Below the pieces are notes generated by a model. That model did no database searches. It was not told the origin of the DNA and saw only the letters and a list, made by a program, of their open reading frames with translations. Below are positions 1 to 8,123 of a DNA stretch of 11,460 nt, in pieces. Source of the stretch: CAIPFQ01 sp035480615 (GTDB taxonomy: Bacteria; Chlamydiota; Chlamydiia; Chlamydiales; SM23-39); assembly GCA_035480615.1 (NCBI GenBank), contig DATIHO010000083.1, forward strand, positions 1 through 11,460. Reading direction: 5' to 3'. Position 1 is the stretch's first letter. Every line of letters starts with the position of its first letter. Made by a program: the position numbers and the translations under genes.

Positions 1-45
1 AGTATCACGCAGTTTAGCTTCTAATTCTTCATACGTTGGCTTCAC
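1..45 (-). CDS. N-terminal fragment of a gene leaving the left edge; possible IS66-type transposase
   Basis: Read on the minus strand, a GTG at 45-43 opens a frame that stays open to the window edge. It encodes VKPTYEELEAKLRDT, and an in-frame stop lies a few codons upstream of the GTG. A Pro-Thr-Tyr-Glu-Glu-Leu start running into a charged, Leu-spaced coiled coil resembles the N-terminus of IS66-family TnpC transposases. It also resembles the start of some PAS-domain histidine kinases, so the family is only a suggestion from memory. Only 15 codons are visible and there is no strong ribosome binding site. If it is a transposase, the operon next to it would sit at the border of a mobile element. 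Confidence 0.3.
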   Translation of the reverse strand, partial: MKPTYEELEAKLRDT

Positions 46-105
46 GCCGAAGCATTATTAAAGATTTTACATTTTTTGAGAAAAAAAATTTGAAACAGAT
101 ATTTT

Positions 106-134
106 TTCACCTGCCGACGAAGGAGGTAGGTGAA
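106..134. repeat. REP-like hairpin in the left spacer
   Basis: TTCACCTGCC (106-115) pairs with GGTAGGTGAA (125-134) through ten pairs, one of them G-T, closing a 9-nt loop that contains GGA. It is a GC-rich island in otherwise AT-rich spacer. It is preceded by a T-run on the + strand and followed by no T-run on either strand, so it does not look like an intrinsic terminator. It has the form of a repetitive extragenic palindrome or the end of a small mobile element. Whether it recurs elsewhere in the genome cannot be seen here. Confidence 0.5.
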
Positions 135-221
135 CATCTACGCTCAGAACAACCTAATTAAGTAAAAAACAAAAAATATACAACAAACTTATTTAAAAAT
201 AGAAAAAAAACGAAATAAATG

Positions 222-227
222 TATAAT
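222..227 (+). promoter_or_regulatory. Putative -10 box of the five-gene operon
   Basis: A perfect TATAAT lies 26 nt before the TTG start of the first gene, in a spacer of almost pure A+T. No good -35 hexamer is present 16-18 nt upstream. The closest T-rich match (TTTAAA, 192-197) is too far away. Transcription would start near 234 and leave a leader of about 20 nt. AT-rich DNA gives chance TATAAT boxes, so confidence is limited. Confidence 0.35.
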
Positions 228-244
228 TCATTGCAAATCTAATT

Positions 245-248
245 AAGG
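245..248 (+). promoter_or_regulatory. Ribosome binding site that sets a TTG start
   Basis: AAGG at 245-248 sits 5 nt before the TTG at 254, the expected Shine-Dalgarno spacing. The first in-frame ATG comes only at residue 157, after the Walker A and DEAH motifs, so the TTG is needed for a working helicase. A run of seven T (249-255) fills the spacer and forms the first two bases of the start codon. Confidence 0.6.
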
Positions 249-253
249 TTTTT

Positions 254-3031
254 TTGAGCGAATATCACAGTAAATATTGGGCTTATGCTTTAACGCTGAA
301 AAGCGCTTCTAATAGCATTCGAAATCTTTCCAGATCGATTGCCAATGCTAGCGTTGACTTAAATCCGCATCAAGTTCGTGCTGCCCTATTCGCTCTTCAG
401 TCTCCCCTATCGAAAGGCGTGATTTTGGCAGATGAGGTCGGTCTTGGGAAAACAATTGAGGCCGGTCTTGTTATTGCACAAAAATGGGCAGAGAAAAAAC
501 GTAATATCCTCTTGATTGTTCCCGCTTTCTTGCGTAAACAATGGGAATCTGAACTTCAAGAAAAGTTCTATTTACCAACTAAAATCCTTGATTCGAAAGT
601 AGATGCCTCTCCCTTTGAAAGCTCGGGAGAAATATTGATCTGCTCTTACCAATTCGCCGCCCAAAGATCTCATCTTCTTCAGAAAAATTGGGATCTTGTG
701 GTAATCGATGAAGCTCATCGAATGAGGAATGTTTACAAGAGTTCGAACAAGCAAGCTCGATCTATTGCTGGAGCCTTGGAAAGATCTCCTAAAATTCTTC
801 TTACAGCGACCCCACTGCAAAACAACCTTCTGGAACTTTATGGACTGATTAGTGTTATTGACCCCTATATTTTCGGAGACGAAATTTCTTTCAAGGATCA
901 GTTCATCCTTTCACGAAATGAGGAATCGAGGAACCAGATCCTGAAGAAAAGAATCGAGCCTCTTATCATCAGAACCCTTCGTAAACAGGTCAAAGAATAT
1001 ATCCCCCTTACCAAGAGAATTGCTTTAACCCATGAATTTGTTCCCGACGATGATGAGCAAAGGTTATACGAAGCCGTATCAGCTTACCTTCAAAGGGAAG
1101 ACCTTGCTGCGTTACCAAATAGTCAGCGTCAATTGATTACTCTCGTCTTAAGAAAACTCCTTGCATCATCCTCTTTTGCAATTACCCATACATTAAGAGG
1201 CATGGTTGAAAGACTTGAAAAAGAGGCGGGTCCACGCCATCTACTCGAAGAACTCGACCCCGATCAATTAGATGCAATTGATGAAGAGCTTAAGGAACGA
1301 CTCCAGTCAACTCTTCCCGATCAGGAGACAAGACAGCAAAAAGAAAAAATTCGAGAAGAAGCGCAAGAACTTCGCACATACCTCGAATTAGCTGAAAAAA
1401 TCAGAAAAAACAACAAAGGTGAAACGCTGCTTATAGCTCTTGAAGAAGCGTTGAAAAAAGCAGATGAGCTGGGATCATCTCATAAAGCCGTTATTTTCAC
1501 GGAATCAACTCGAACTCAAGCTTATCTATACGAACACTTATCAGCCAATGGTTATAAAGGCCAAATTGTACGAATTAATGGCTCAAATAATAACCCTGAT
1601 TCAAAAGCAATCTATCAAAGCTGGGTTGAATCTAAAGAGTGTAAATCAAAAACCGGTTCCAAAGCCGTCGAAATGAAAGGAGCTCTAGTCGATTATTTCC
1701 GTAAATCGGCAACGATCCTTCTTGCAACAGAAGCGGCAGCCGAAGGCATCAATCTTCAGTTTTGCTCCCTTGTTATTAACTACGACCTCCCATGGAATCC
1801 TCAGAGAGTTGAACAGCGAATTGGCCGATGCCACCGATATGGTCAGAAACACGATGTCGTCGTCGTGAATTTCGTGAACACGCGTAATGAAGCTGATAAG
1901 CGGGTCTTTGAACTTCTTCGAGAAAAATTTAAACTTTTTGATGGGGTATTTGGCGCAAGCGACGAAATTTTAGGGGCAATTGAATCAGGCATCGATATTG
2001 AAATGAGAATCCATGAGATCTATCAAACAGCTCGCACCACAGAACAAATCAAGTCTGCCTTCGATCTAATCCAGATGGAACTTGATGAACAGATTCAAAT
2101 GAATCTACAACAAACAAGGCGACATCTTTTAGATCATTTTGATGAAGACGTCACTTCGCTGCTGAGATTTCAACAAAATGAAACAACAGCGACCTTGTCA
2201 CAGAGAGAAAAATGGCTTCAATCTCTTATTAAGGCGGAACTTGGACTCGAAAAAATTACTTCGATTTTTAATATTCCAGGTTATTCCTCACCTTGCACTT
2301 TCAACTGGCAAGAGTCTCAGGAAACTGGAGCTCATTTTCTCAGGGAGGACGATCCCCCCGTCTTTTCAATTATTGAGCAAGCAATGGCTCTCAATACACC
2401 AACCGCCGAACTGCATTTTAACTACTCTGAATATAATCACAAAATTTCTCTGGTTGAACCACTGATAGGCGCTTCTGGCTGGCTTAGTCTTTCATTGCTT
2501 GAAATCAAAGCCTTTGAAAAAGAGCAGCACCTGATATTTGCAGGCATTACAGATGATGGCATTCCCCTTGACCCCGAAACTTGCGAAAAGCTTTTTCAGT
2601 TACAAGCATCGTCAGCGTCTATTTCTCTTATACCTCCATCTTTTGAAGCCAATATTGAATCCCAATGCGCCTCTATTATTTCTGAAGTTGAAAATAGAGC
2701 AGGCTCCCTTTACGAAAGCGAAGTGGAAAAACTCGATGCATGGTCAGATGATCTGAAATTACGCCTCGAAAAAGAGCTCAAAATTCTCGACAAGGAAATC
2801 AGAGATCATCGGAAAAGGGCTGCCGCAGCACCTGTCTTAGCAGAAAAGCTTCAAATTCAACAAGCTATCCGTACTTTAGAGAAACAGCGCTCTCAAAAAC
2901 GATCAGCGCTTTTCGAAGAAGAGGATCGTATTGATAGTGAACGTGACTCAATGATCGAGAAATGTTCGAATTCGGTTCATCCTCAAAGCTCTCTTACACC
3001 CCTTTTTCAGATAAGGTTCAAAGTAATATGA
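254..3031 (+). CDS. SNF2-family (RapA-like) DEAD/DEAH-box helicase, 925 aa
   Basis: Predicted ATP-driven double-stranded DNA translocase or remodeller acting on DNA in the cytoplasm. The first RecA-like domain shows DEVGLGKT (Walker A, 60-67), DEAH (152-155) and TATP (184-187). The second shows ATEAAAEGINLQ (491-502) and QRIGRCHRYGQ (521-531), the SNF2/RapA form of motifs V and VI. A charged, helical insert (about 310-405) separates the two motors, as is common in bacterial SNF2 proteins linked to defence. The C-terminal third (about 590-925) has no recognised domain; residues 830-915 look like a coiled coil. No nuclease motif is visible. Only the TTG at 254 keeps the motor intact. The stop overlaps the methyltransferase start as ATGA, so the two are probably coupled. 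DISARM DrmD is the nearest functional analogue I can name, but the other DISARM genes are absent, so I give no symbol. Confidence 0.9.
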   Translation: MSEYHSKYWAYALTLKSASNSIRNLSRSIANASVDLNPHQVRAALFALQSPLSKGVILADEVGLGKTIEAGLVIAQKWAEKKRNILLIVPAFLRKQWESELQEKFYLPTKILDSKVDASPFESSGEILICSYQFAAQRSHLLQKNWDLVVIDEAHRMRNVYKSSNKQARSIAGALERSPKILLTATPLQNNLLELYGLISVIDPYIFGDEISFKDQFILSRNEESRNQILKKRIEPLIIRTLRKQVKEYIPLTKRIALTHEFVPDDDEQRLYEAVSAYLQREDLAALPNSQRQLITLVLRKLLASSSFAITHTLRGMVERLEKEAGPRHLLEELDPDQLDAIDEELKERLQSTLPDQETRQQKEKIREEAQELRTYLELAEKIRKNNKGETLLIALEEALKKADELGSSHKAVIFTESTRTQAYLYEHLSANGYKGQIVRINGSNNNPDSKAIYQSWVESKECKSKTGSKAVEMKGALVDYFRKSATILLATEAAAEGINLQFCSLVINYDLPWNPQRVEQRIGRCHRYGQKHDVVVVNFVNTRNEADKRVFELLREKFKLFDGVFGASDEILGAIESGIDIEMRIHEIYQTARTTEQIKSAFDLIQMELDEQIQMNLQQTRRHLLDHFDEDVTSLLRFQQNETTATLSQREKWLQSLIKAELGLEKITSIFNIPGYSSPCTFNWQESQETGAHFLREDDPPVFSIIEQAMALNTPTAELHFNYSEYNHKISLVEPLIGASGWLSLSLLEIKAFEKEQHLIFAGITDDGIPLDPETCEKLFQLQASSASISLIPPSFEANIESQCASIISEVENRAGSLYESEVEKLDAWSDDLKLRLEKELKILDKEIRDHRKRAAAAPVLAEKLQIQQAIRTLEKQRSQKRSALFEEEDRIDSERDSMIEKCSNSVHPQSSLTPLFQIRFKVI

Positions 3032-4665
3032 GAAATATGTCGAATCATCCAGCTCCTAGCGTCGGGCTTGGCCTTACATGGCCAACCAAACACCGATGGG
3101 AATCTCCTGAAACTAGAATCCTCGTCTCAAAGGAAGTTTTTTGCTCTGAACGAAAGGGGCAAACAGAGAACCTGCTTATCCGTGGAGATAATCTTTTGGG
3201 TCTCAAAGCCCTAGAACAGAAATATCGAGAAAAGATTCGATGTGTCTACATCGATCCTCCTTACAATACAAAAAGCTGCTTTGCACATTACGATGATAGC
3301 TTTGAGCATTCACTTTGGCTCGATATGATGAAAGAGCGACTCAAAATCCTCGAACGCCTTCTTCGAAAAGATGGCACAATCTGGATATCGATCGATGATG
3401 ATGAATGTCATTACCTTAAAGTGCTTTGCGATGAGATCTTTGAAAGGAAAAATTTCGTGGCTAATGTCATCTGGGAAAAAAAGTATTCCCCTCAGAATGA
3501 CGCAAAATGGCTCTCGGATTCGCATGACCACATTCTCGTTTATGCTAAAAATATCGATCTAAAGCACTGGGGTCGTGACATCAAGAAGGGGCTAAACTTA
3601 TTGCCTCGCACAGAAGAGATGGATGCTCGTTATAAAAATCCAGACAACGATCCAAGAGGAGCATGGAAACCTAGCTGTCTTTCTGTAAAGACTTATTCTG
3701 CTAGCTGTGACTACCCAATCCGCACGCCTTCTGGAAGAATAGTAAATCCCCCTTCAAGTTCTTGTTGGGGAGTCTCTCAAGATAAATTTAGGGAATTAGT
3801 CAGAGACAATCGTATCTGGTTTGGTTTCGATGGAAAAAATGTTCCATCTCTGAAACGCTTTCTGTCTGAAGTGCAGGACGGAATAGTCTCTAAAACTATT
3901 TGGCCTAGGGCAGAAGTCGGAGACAATCAAGAAGCTAAGCGTGAGGTCATCAGTTTTAATCCAAAAGACGTCTTTGCAACACCCAAACCCGAGCGCTTAA
4001 TTCAGCGCATTTTATATCTAGCCACAGATCCTGGGGATATCGTTCTTGACTGCTTTGCCGGCTCTGGCACAACGGGCGCTGTTGCCAATAAAATGAAACG
4101 CCGTTGGATCATGATTGAAATGGGTAAGCATGCAGAAACCCACATCATTCCTCGTCTCCAGAAAGTGATCGAAGGAACAGATCCCGGAGGAGTTACTGAG
4201 ATGAACAATTGGAAAGGCGGCGGAGGATTTCGTTATTGCGAACTGGCCCCTACTCTTTTCGAAAAGAACCGGCTGGGGCGACTGGTCATCAATAAACAAT
4301 ACAACACTTTGATGTTGGCTGAGGCCATATGCGAAAAAGTTGGCTTTACTTTCGATCCAAAATCTGACCCTTACTGGATTCATGGCTATTCAACTGAGCG
4401 CGATTTCATCTATGTCGTCCCTCGCGAAGTTACAAATGCCGAACTACAACACTTAAGCGATGAAGTAGGCGCCAGCCGAAGCCTCATGGTGATGTGCACG
4501 GCATTTCGAGCAGAACCTAAAGACTTTACAAACTTAACCATTAAGAAAATCCCCAAAGAACTTTTGAATCGATGTGAATGGGGCCGCGATGACTACAGTT
4601 TAAGAACCGCACTGGAAACTGAAGCAGAACTTGCCAACAAACCAAAACGTAAAGAACGGATATAA
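3028..4665 (+). CDS. Site-specific DNA adenine methyltransferase, type III Mod-like (beta class), 545 aa
   Basis: Predicted to transfer a methyl group from S-adenosylmethionine to the N6 of adenine, marking self DNA. The catalytic motif IV is DPPY (residues 76-79, in a YIDPPYNT context) and precedes the AdoMet-binding motif I, FAGSGTTG (343-350). That order defines the beta class to which type III Mod proteins belong. The 150-310 stretch between them is the likely target recognition region. GGGGFRYCEL (397-406) after motif I is also typical of Mod proteins. I chose the ATG at 3028 because it forms an ATGA overlap with the helicase stop and leaves motif IV at a normal distance. An in-frame ATG at 2962 would overlap the helicase by 70 nt. 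No simple-sequence repeat of the kind that makes mod genes phase-variable is visible. The Res-like gene follows 3 nt later. The target site cannot be read from the sequence. Confidence 0.93.
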   Translation: MRNMSNHPAPSVGLGLTWPTKHRWESPETRILVSKEVFCSERKGQTENLLIRGDNLLGLKALEQKYREKIRCVYIDPPYNTKSCFAHYDDSFEHSLWLDMMKERLKILERLLRKDGTIWISIDDDECHYLKVLCDEIFERKNFVANVIWEKKYSPQNDAKWLSDSHDHILVYAKNIDLKHWGRDIKKGLNLLPRTEEMDARYKNPDNDPRGAWKPSCLSVKTYSASCDYPIRTPSGRIVNPPSSSCWGVSQDKFRELVRDNRIWFGFDGKNVPSLKRFLSEVQDGIVSKTIWPRAEVGDNQEAKREVISFNPKDVFATPKPERLIQRILYLATDPGDIVLDCFAGSGTTGAVANKMKRRWIMIEMGKHAETHIIPRLQKVIEGTDPGGVTEMNNWKGGGGFRYCELAPTLFEKNRLGRLVINKQYNTLMLAEAICEKVGFTFDPKSDPYWIHGYSTERDFIYVVPREVTNAELQHLSDEVGASRSLMVMCTAFRAEPKDFTNLTIKKIPKELLNRCEWGRDDYSLRTALETEAELANKPKRKERI

Positions 4666-4668
4666 CTT

Positions 4669-7275
4669 ATGTACCAGAATATCAAAAATGAGATCCGCCA
4701 AAGACTTAGTCTCAGGCATCCCCAAGTCGAAGCTCTCGAATTTACAGCCCAATTTGTAGAAATAGTCGGCTTGCACAAAGAATGCAATCTTGTCTCGTCT
4801 CTTGAAAAGACTAGAGAGAAGTTTCCTCATCTAAAAGATTTTGAGCGTCAATTTGCAAACATATGTCTTGCCTTAGCAACCGGAGTAGGTAAAACACGTC
4901 TAATGGGGGCGATCATTGCTTATCTTGTCAAAGCTCACAAAGTCCGCCATTTCATGATCTTGGCACCAAACAGAACGATTTTAGAAAAACTGGAAAGAGA
5001 ATTTAAAAATCCATCCGATCGCAAATATGTATTTCAAGGTCTTGGAGATTTGGCCAGTCGATTGAAAATCATTACCAGAGAGAACTTTTATGAAGGCGCG
5101 GGTATTCGCAACAACAGGTTAAATGTTCAGGATTTTTTCGACTCTCGCGAGATTCATATAAATATTTTTAATATTGCCATGATCCATACTCGTAATGACA
5201 TAGCTCGAAAGATGAAAAAGGGGAATGACTACGTGCCTGAGGGGTATTTTCAGTACCTGTCAGGGCTTGATGATCTTGTCGTTCTCATGGATGAAGCTCA
5301 CAGATATCGTTCAGAAGGGGCAACTCAGGCGCTAAATGATCTTAAGCCGATACTAGGAATCGAGCTAACGGCTACACCATACATTGAAAAAGGAGAGAAA
5401 AGGCGGGATTTTTTCAAAAACGTAGTTTTTGAATATCCCCTTGCCCAAGCCATCCGAGATGGTTTTGTTAAAGAACCTGAAGTAGCTGGGCGCGAAAATT
5501 TCAAGGCTGCCGATTATACCAACGAAGATCTTGAAGAACTCAAAATTAAAGATGGCATCCGCATTCATGAACAAACGAAAATCCACCTCCTAACCTATGC
5601 CTCTAAAGAAGCGCTAGCTCCTATCAAGCCTTTCATTCTCATTATCGCTCAGGATACGTCCCATGCAAATAGAATCCGTGCGCGAATAGAGCATCCCGAA
5701 TTCATGGACGGCCAATATCAAGGCAAGGTATCCACCGTCCACTCTAAACAGGAAGGAGAGGACGAAGAAAAGATGATCCGAGACCTTCTTTCGATTGAAC
5801 AGCCCGGAAACTCCATTGAAATCGTGATCCATGTGAATATGCTCCGTGAGGGTTGGGACGTTGTGAATCTTTACACCATCATTCCTCTTCGAACCGCAAA
5901 CTCAAAAACTCTGATTGAACAGCAAATTGGCCGTGGTCTTAGACTCCCTTATGGTAAACGAACTGGCGTCAAAGAAATCGATCGATTAACCATCGTGTCC
6001 CATGATCGATTTAATGACATAATTGATGAAGCAAACAAGAAAGATTCGATCATTCGAAAAGGGTGGTTCATTGACCGCGAAATTCCTGATGAGGGGCAAT
6101 GCATTCGAGAGATCTTGCCCAAAGTAGAAGTCGGGCATCTTGAGCCATTTTCAGAAGAAGAGCGCGAGACGATACGCAAAGCGCTAAACATCCCCAATAT
6201 AAAATCTCTTTCCGACAGAGAAATTAAGGAACACATTCAACAATTTGAGAAAGCGCAAGGACGTGATGTCGAAAAGCCAGAAAAATTTATTCGCGTGGTC
6301 AAAGCGCTTGCCGAATTAACAAGCGGCCTAACGCTGGAAATCCCCCGAATTACCATACAGCCTGAACTGATAGAGTGTTCCAGATATCGCCGTTTTAAAT
6401 TGGATCTCAAAGCCTATACCCCTCCGCCGATTGGAGAAGATCTTATAATAATGAACCTTGCCACAGGAGAAAAAACTCGTCTGGGAAAATCCCAACCAAT
6501 CGAACGAAATGAACCTGTTAATGAAAGCATAGAATCTGCTCTTCTAGACCGGAATGAACTGGCCGCAACAGAAGAAAATCAGGAACTCGCTCGAGATCTT
6601 GCTGAGCAGGTTGTTGCACATTTCCAAACCTATTTGAAAACCGAACTCGATATTGCCAATGTTTGGTTTCATTATAAAAACCAATTACTCCCTGTTATTT
6701 TTCAACAGATGGAGCAGCATTACGCTCCGCCAAAACAAGCATATTCTATCTCAGGTAGTTCATACGAAGTTCATCCAAGAAAAACAAAAAAAGAGATCGT
6801 CCGTAAAAACCAGGAACCCATCGGTTTTCGCATCCCAATAGCACAGAGGTCTACCATTAGGGAATTGATTTTTAATGGGTTTGAAAAATCTCTCTACACT
6901 GAAGCGGTTTTTCATAGTGACCCTGAGCGACGCTTTGCGATCATACTCGAGGGTGCAACTTCCGTTCTAAAATGGCTAAAAGCAAATGATGGAGAAATTC
7001 GATCGATTTTCTATCACAAAGACGATCGCTATCATCCCGACTTCGTAGTTGAGACTGTGAATACCATGTGTCTTTGTGAAATCAAAAGACGGGTGGACAT
7101 TGATACCCCGATCGTCCAACAAAAAAAACTGGCGGCCGTAGAGTGGTGTAAAGAAGCCAGTCGTCTAGCCAACCAACACAAGAAAAAACCTTGGAGCTAT
7201 CTGTTGATTCCTCACGATGAGGTTCAGATAAATATGACCTTTGAAGCTCTCACAGCAAAATATATGGTGAGATAG
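4669..7275 (+). CDS. Type III restriction Res-like helicase with C-terminal PD-(D/E)XK nuclease, 868 aa
   Basis: Predicted ATP-dependent translocase and endonuclease that cuts unmodified DNA together with the preceding Mod-like protein. Superfamily 2 motifs are clear: ATGVGKT (Walker A, 70-76), DEAH (208-211), TATP (234-237), the MLREGWDVVNLY region (391-402) and QQIGRGLR (418-425), matching the Res/DEAD family. At the C-terminus, HPDF (789-792) followed by CEIKRR (803-808) gives the PD-x(12)-E-x-K layout of a PD-(D/E)XK nuclease, likely catalytic D791, E804 and K806. Length is slightly under that of many Res subunits (about 900-1000 aa). ATG 4669 lies 3 nt after the Mod stop, with a weak GGA site about 8 nt upstream. 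The stop TAG shares one base with the GTG of the next gene. No broken motif was found, so the enzyme should be active. Confidence 0.92.
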   Translation: MYQNIKNEIRQRLSLRHPQVEALEFTAQFVEIVGLHKECNLVSSLEKTREKFPHLKDFERQFANICLALATGVGKTRLMGAIIAYLVKAHKVRHFMILAPNRTILEKLEREFKNPSDRKYVFQGLGDLASRLKIITRENFYEGAGIRNNRLNVQDFFDSREIHINIFNIAMIHTRNDIARKMKKGNDYVPEGYFQYLSGLDDLVVLMDEAHRYRSEGATQALNDLKPILGIELTATPYIEKGEKRRDFFKNVVFEYPLAQAIRDGFVKEPEVAGRENFKAADYTNEDLEELKIKDGIRIHEQTKIHLLTYASKEALAPIKPFILIIAQDTSHANRIRARIEHPEFMDGQYQGKVSTVHSKQEGEDEEKMIRDLLSIEQPGNSIEIVIHVNMLREGWDVVNLYTIIPLRTANSKTLIEQQIGRGLRLPYGKRTGVKEIDRLTIVSHDRFNDIIDEANKKDSIIRKGWFIDREIPDEGQCIREILPKVEVGHLEPFSEEERETIRKALNIPNIKSLSDREIKEHIQQFEKAQGRDVEKPEKFIRVVKALAELTSGLTLEIPRITIQPELIECSRYRRFKLDLKAYTPPPIGEDLIIMNLATGEKTRLGKSQPIERNEPVNESIESALLDRNELAATEENQELARDLAEQVVAHFQTYLKTELDIANVWFHYKNQLLPVIFQQMEQHYAPPKQAYSISGSSYEVHPRKTKKEIVRKNQEPIGFRIPIAQRSTIRELIFNGFEKSLYTEAVFHSDPERRFAIILEGATSVLKWLKANDGEIRSIFYHKDDRYHPDFVVETVNTMCLCEIKRRVDIDTPIVQQKKLAAVEWCKEASRLANQHKKKPWSYLLIPHDEVQINMTFEALTAKYMVR

Positions 7276-8123
7276 TGACGCTTCCAAGTTTTGTTCTTTC
7301 CATCTTACTTCCCGATGGGATTCCAGAGGGAATGAAAATCATAGAGAAATCCAATTGGAATGGATGCGGACTTTCGATCCCACGCTCCCTATTCGGAAAG
7401 CATAAAAATCGACCCGAGCTGCAAAAGCCTGGTGTTTATCTTCTTTTAGGTGGAATGGATATCGATCGCCAGATCTATATCGGCGAAGGAGATCCTCTTC
7501 TTGATCGTTTACAATCACACGATGCAAAAAAGGATTTTTGGGACATTCTTATCGCGTTCACCTCTAAAGATCATAATCTGAACAAAGCAATCATCCAGTT
7601 CCTCGAAGCCCGGCTATATCAAATTGCGCAGCGCACAGGCCACTTCAATGTGTTGAATGGGAATGTTCCACAAGAGCCTTCCCTATCTGAAATGGATCTC
7701 GCAGTCGCAGAAGGATATCTTCGTGAAATGTTGATTTGCCTTCCTATTTTAGGAATAACCCTCAATGAAGGCACGTCCTCCCTAATTGCACTTCCTGATG
7801 ACCGTTTGTTCATTAAGACCAGTAAAGGCACCTCAGCCGTTGGTACGCAGACAAATGATGGTTTTTTGGTTTTTGCAGGATCACTTGCTTCAACATATGA
7901 AACTCCGTCTATATCAGTGGCTCTGAAAGCCCTTCGGCAAACACTTCTCGATAAGAACATTTTAAACCAAACAGACCCGAATCATTTTATCTTTACAAAA
8001 GATTATCTCTTTGGGTCTCCCTCGACCGCCGCTGGAATCGTCCAAGGTCGATCTGCAAATGGACGCCTTGATTGGAAAGATGCCAGAGGGAACTCAATAA
8101 AAGATCGAGAGAAAAAGCAATGA
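7275..8123 (+). CDS. GIY-YIG nuclease family protein with DUF4357 domain, 282 aa
   Basis: Predicted DNA-cleaving or DNA-nicking accessory protein. The N-terminal half carries a GIY-YIG fold: PGVYLL (52-57), IYIGEGD (67-73), an Arg at 78 and the metal-binding Glu in FLEARL (E111). The C-terminal part (about 195-276), with DGFLVFAGS near its start and SAN-G--DWKD--G near its end, matches the DUF4357 pattern, a small domain often fused to GIY-YIG nucleases or found in restriction-associated proteins. The GIY-YIG signature is slightly divergent (GVY...YIG), which is normal in the superfamily. The start is a GTG sharing one base with the preceding TAG, which implies re-initiation by ribosomes finishing the Res-like gene. 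The stop overlaps the next start as ATGA. Its exact role next to a Mod/Res pair is not established; cutting or target recognition are both possible. Confidence 0.8.
   Translation: MTLPSFVLSILLPDGIPEGMKIIEKSNWNGCGLSIPRSLFGKHKNRPELQKPGVYLLLGGMDIDRQIYIGEGDPLLDRLQSHDAKKDFWDILIAFTSKDHNLNKAIIQFLEARLYQIAQRTGHFNVLNGNVPQEPSLSEMDLAVAEGYLREMLICLPILGITLNEGTSSLIALPDDRLFIKTSKGTSAVGTQTNDGFLVFAGSLASTYETPSISVALKALRQTLLDKNILNQTDPNHFIFTKDYLFGSPSTAAGIVQGRSANGRLDWKDARGNSIKDREKKQ

Noticed and set aside
120..165. Perfect AAGGAGGT followed by GTG and an 11-codon mini-ORF
   Set aside because: The gap between AAGGAGGT and the GTG is only 2 nt, and the motif lies in the loop and right arm of the hairpin, so a REP-like repeat explains it better than a leader peptide.
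2962..3027. Upstream ATG extension of the methyltransferase
   Set aside because: It would overlap the helicase gene by 70 nt, adds a stretch with no family features, and the ATGA overlap at 3028 is the usual operon arrangement.
3049..3072. HPAPS-x-x-LG near the N-terminus of both the methyltransferase and the YhcG protein
   Set aside because: The DNA encoding the two segments differs at many positions, so there is no sign of a duplicated segment; the shared residues are short and probably coincidental.
5949..6236. Minus-strand frame of 95 codons inside the Res-like gene
   Set aside because: Lies wholly within a gene whose motifs are clear, and its Ser/Arg-rich translation is typical of an antisense shadow; the same holds for the other antisense frames inside the large genes.
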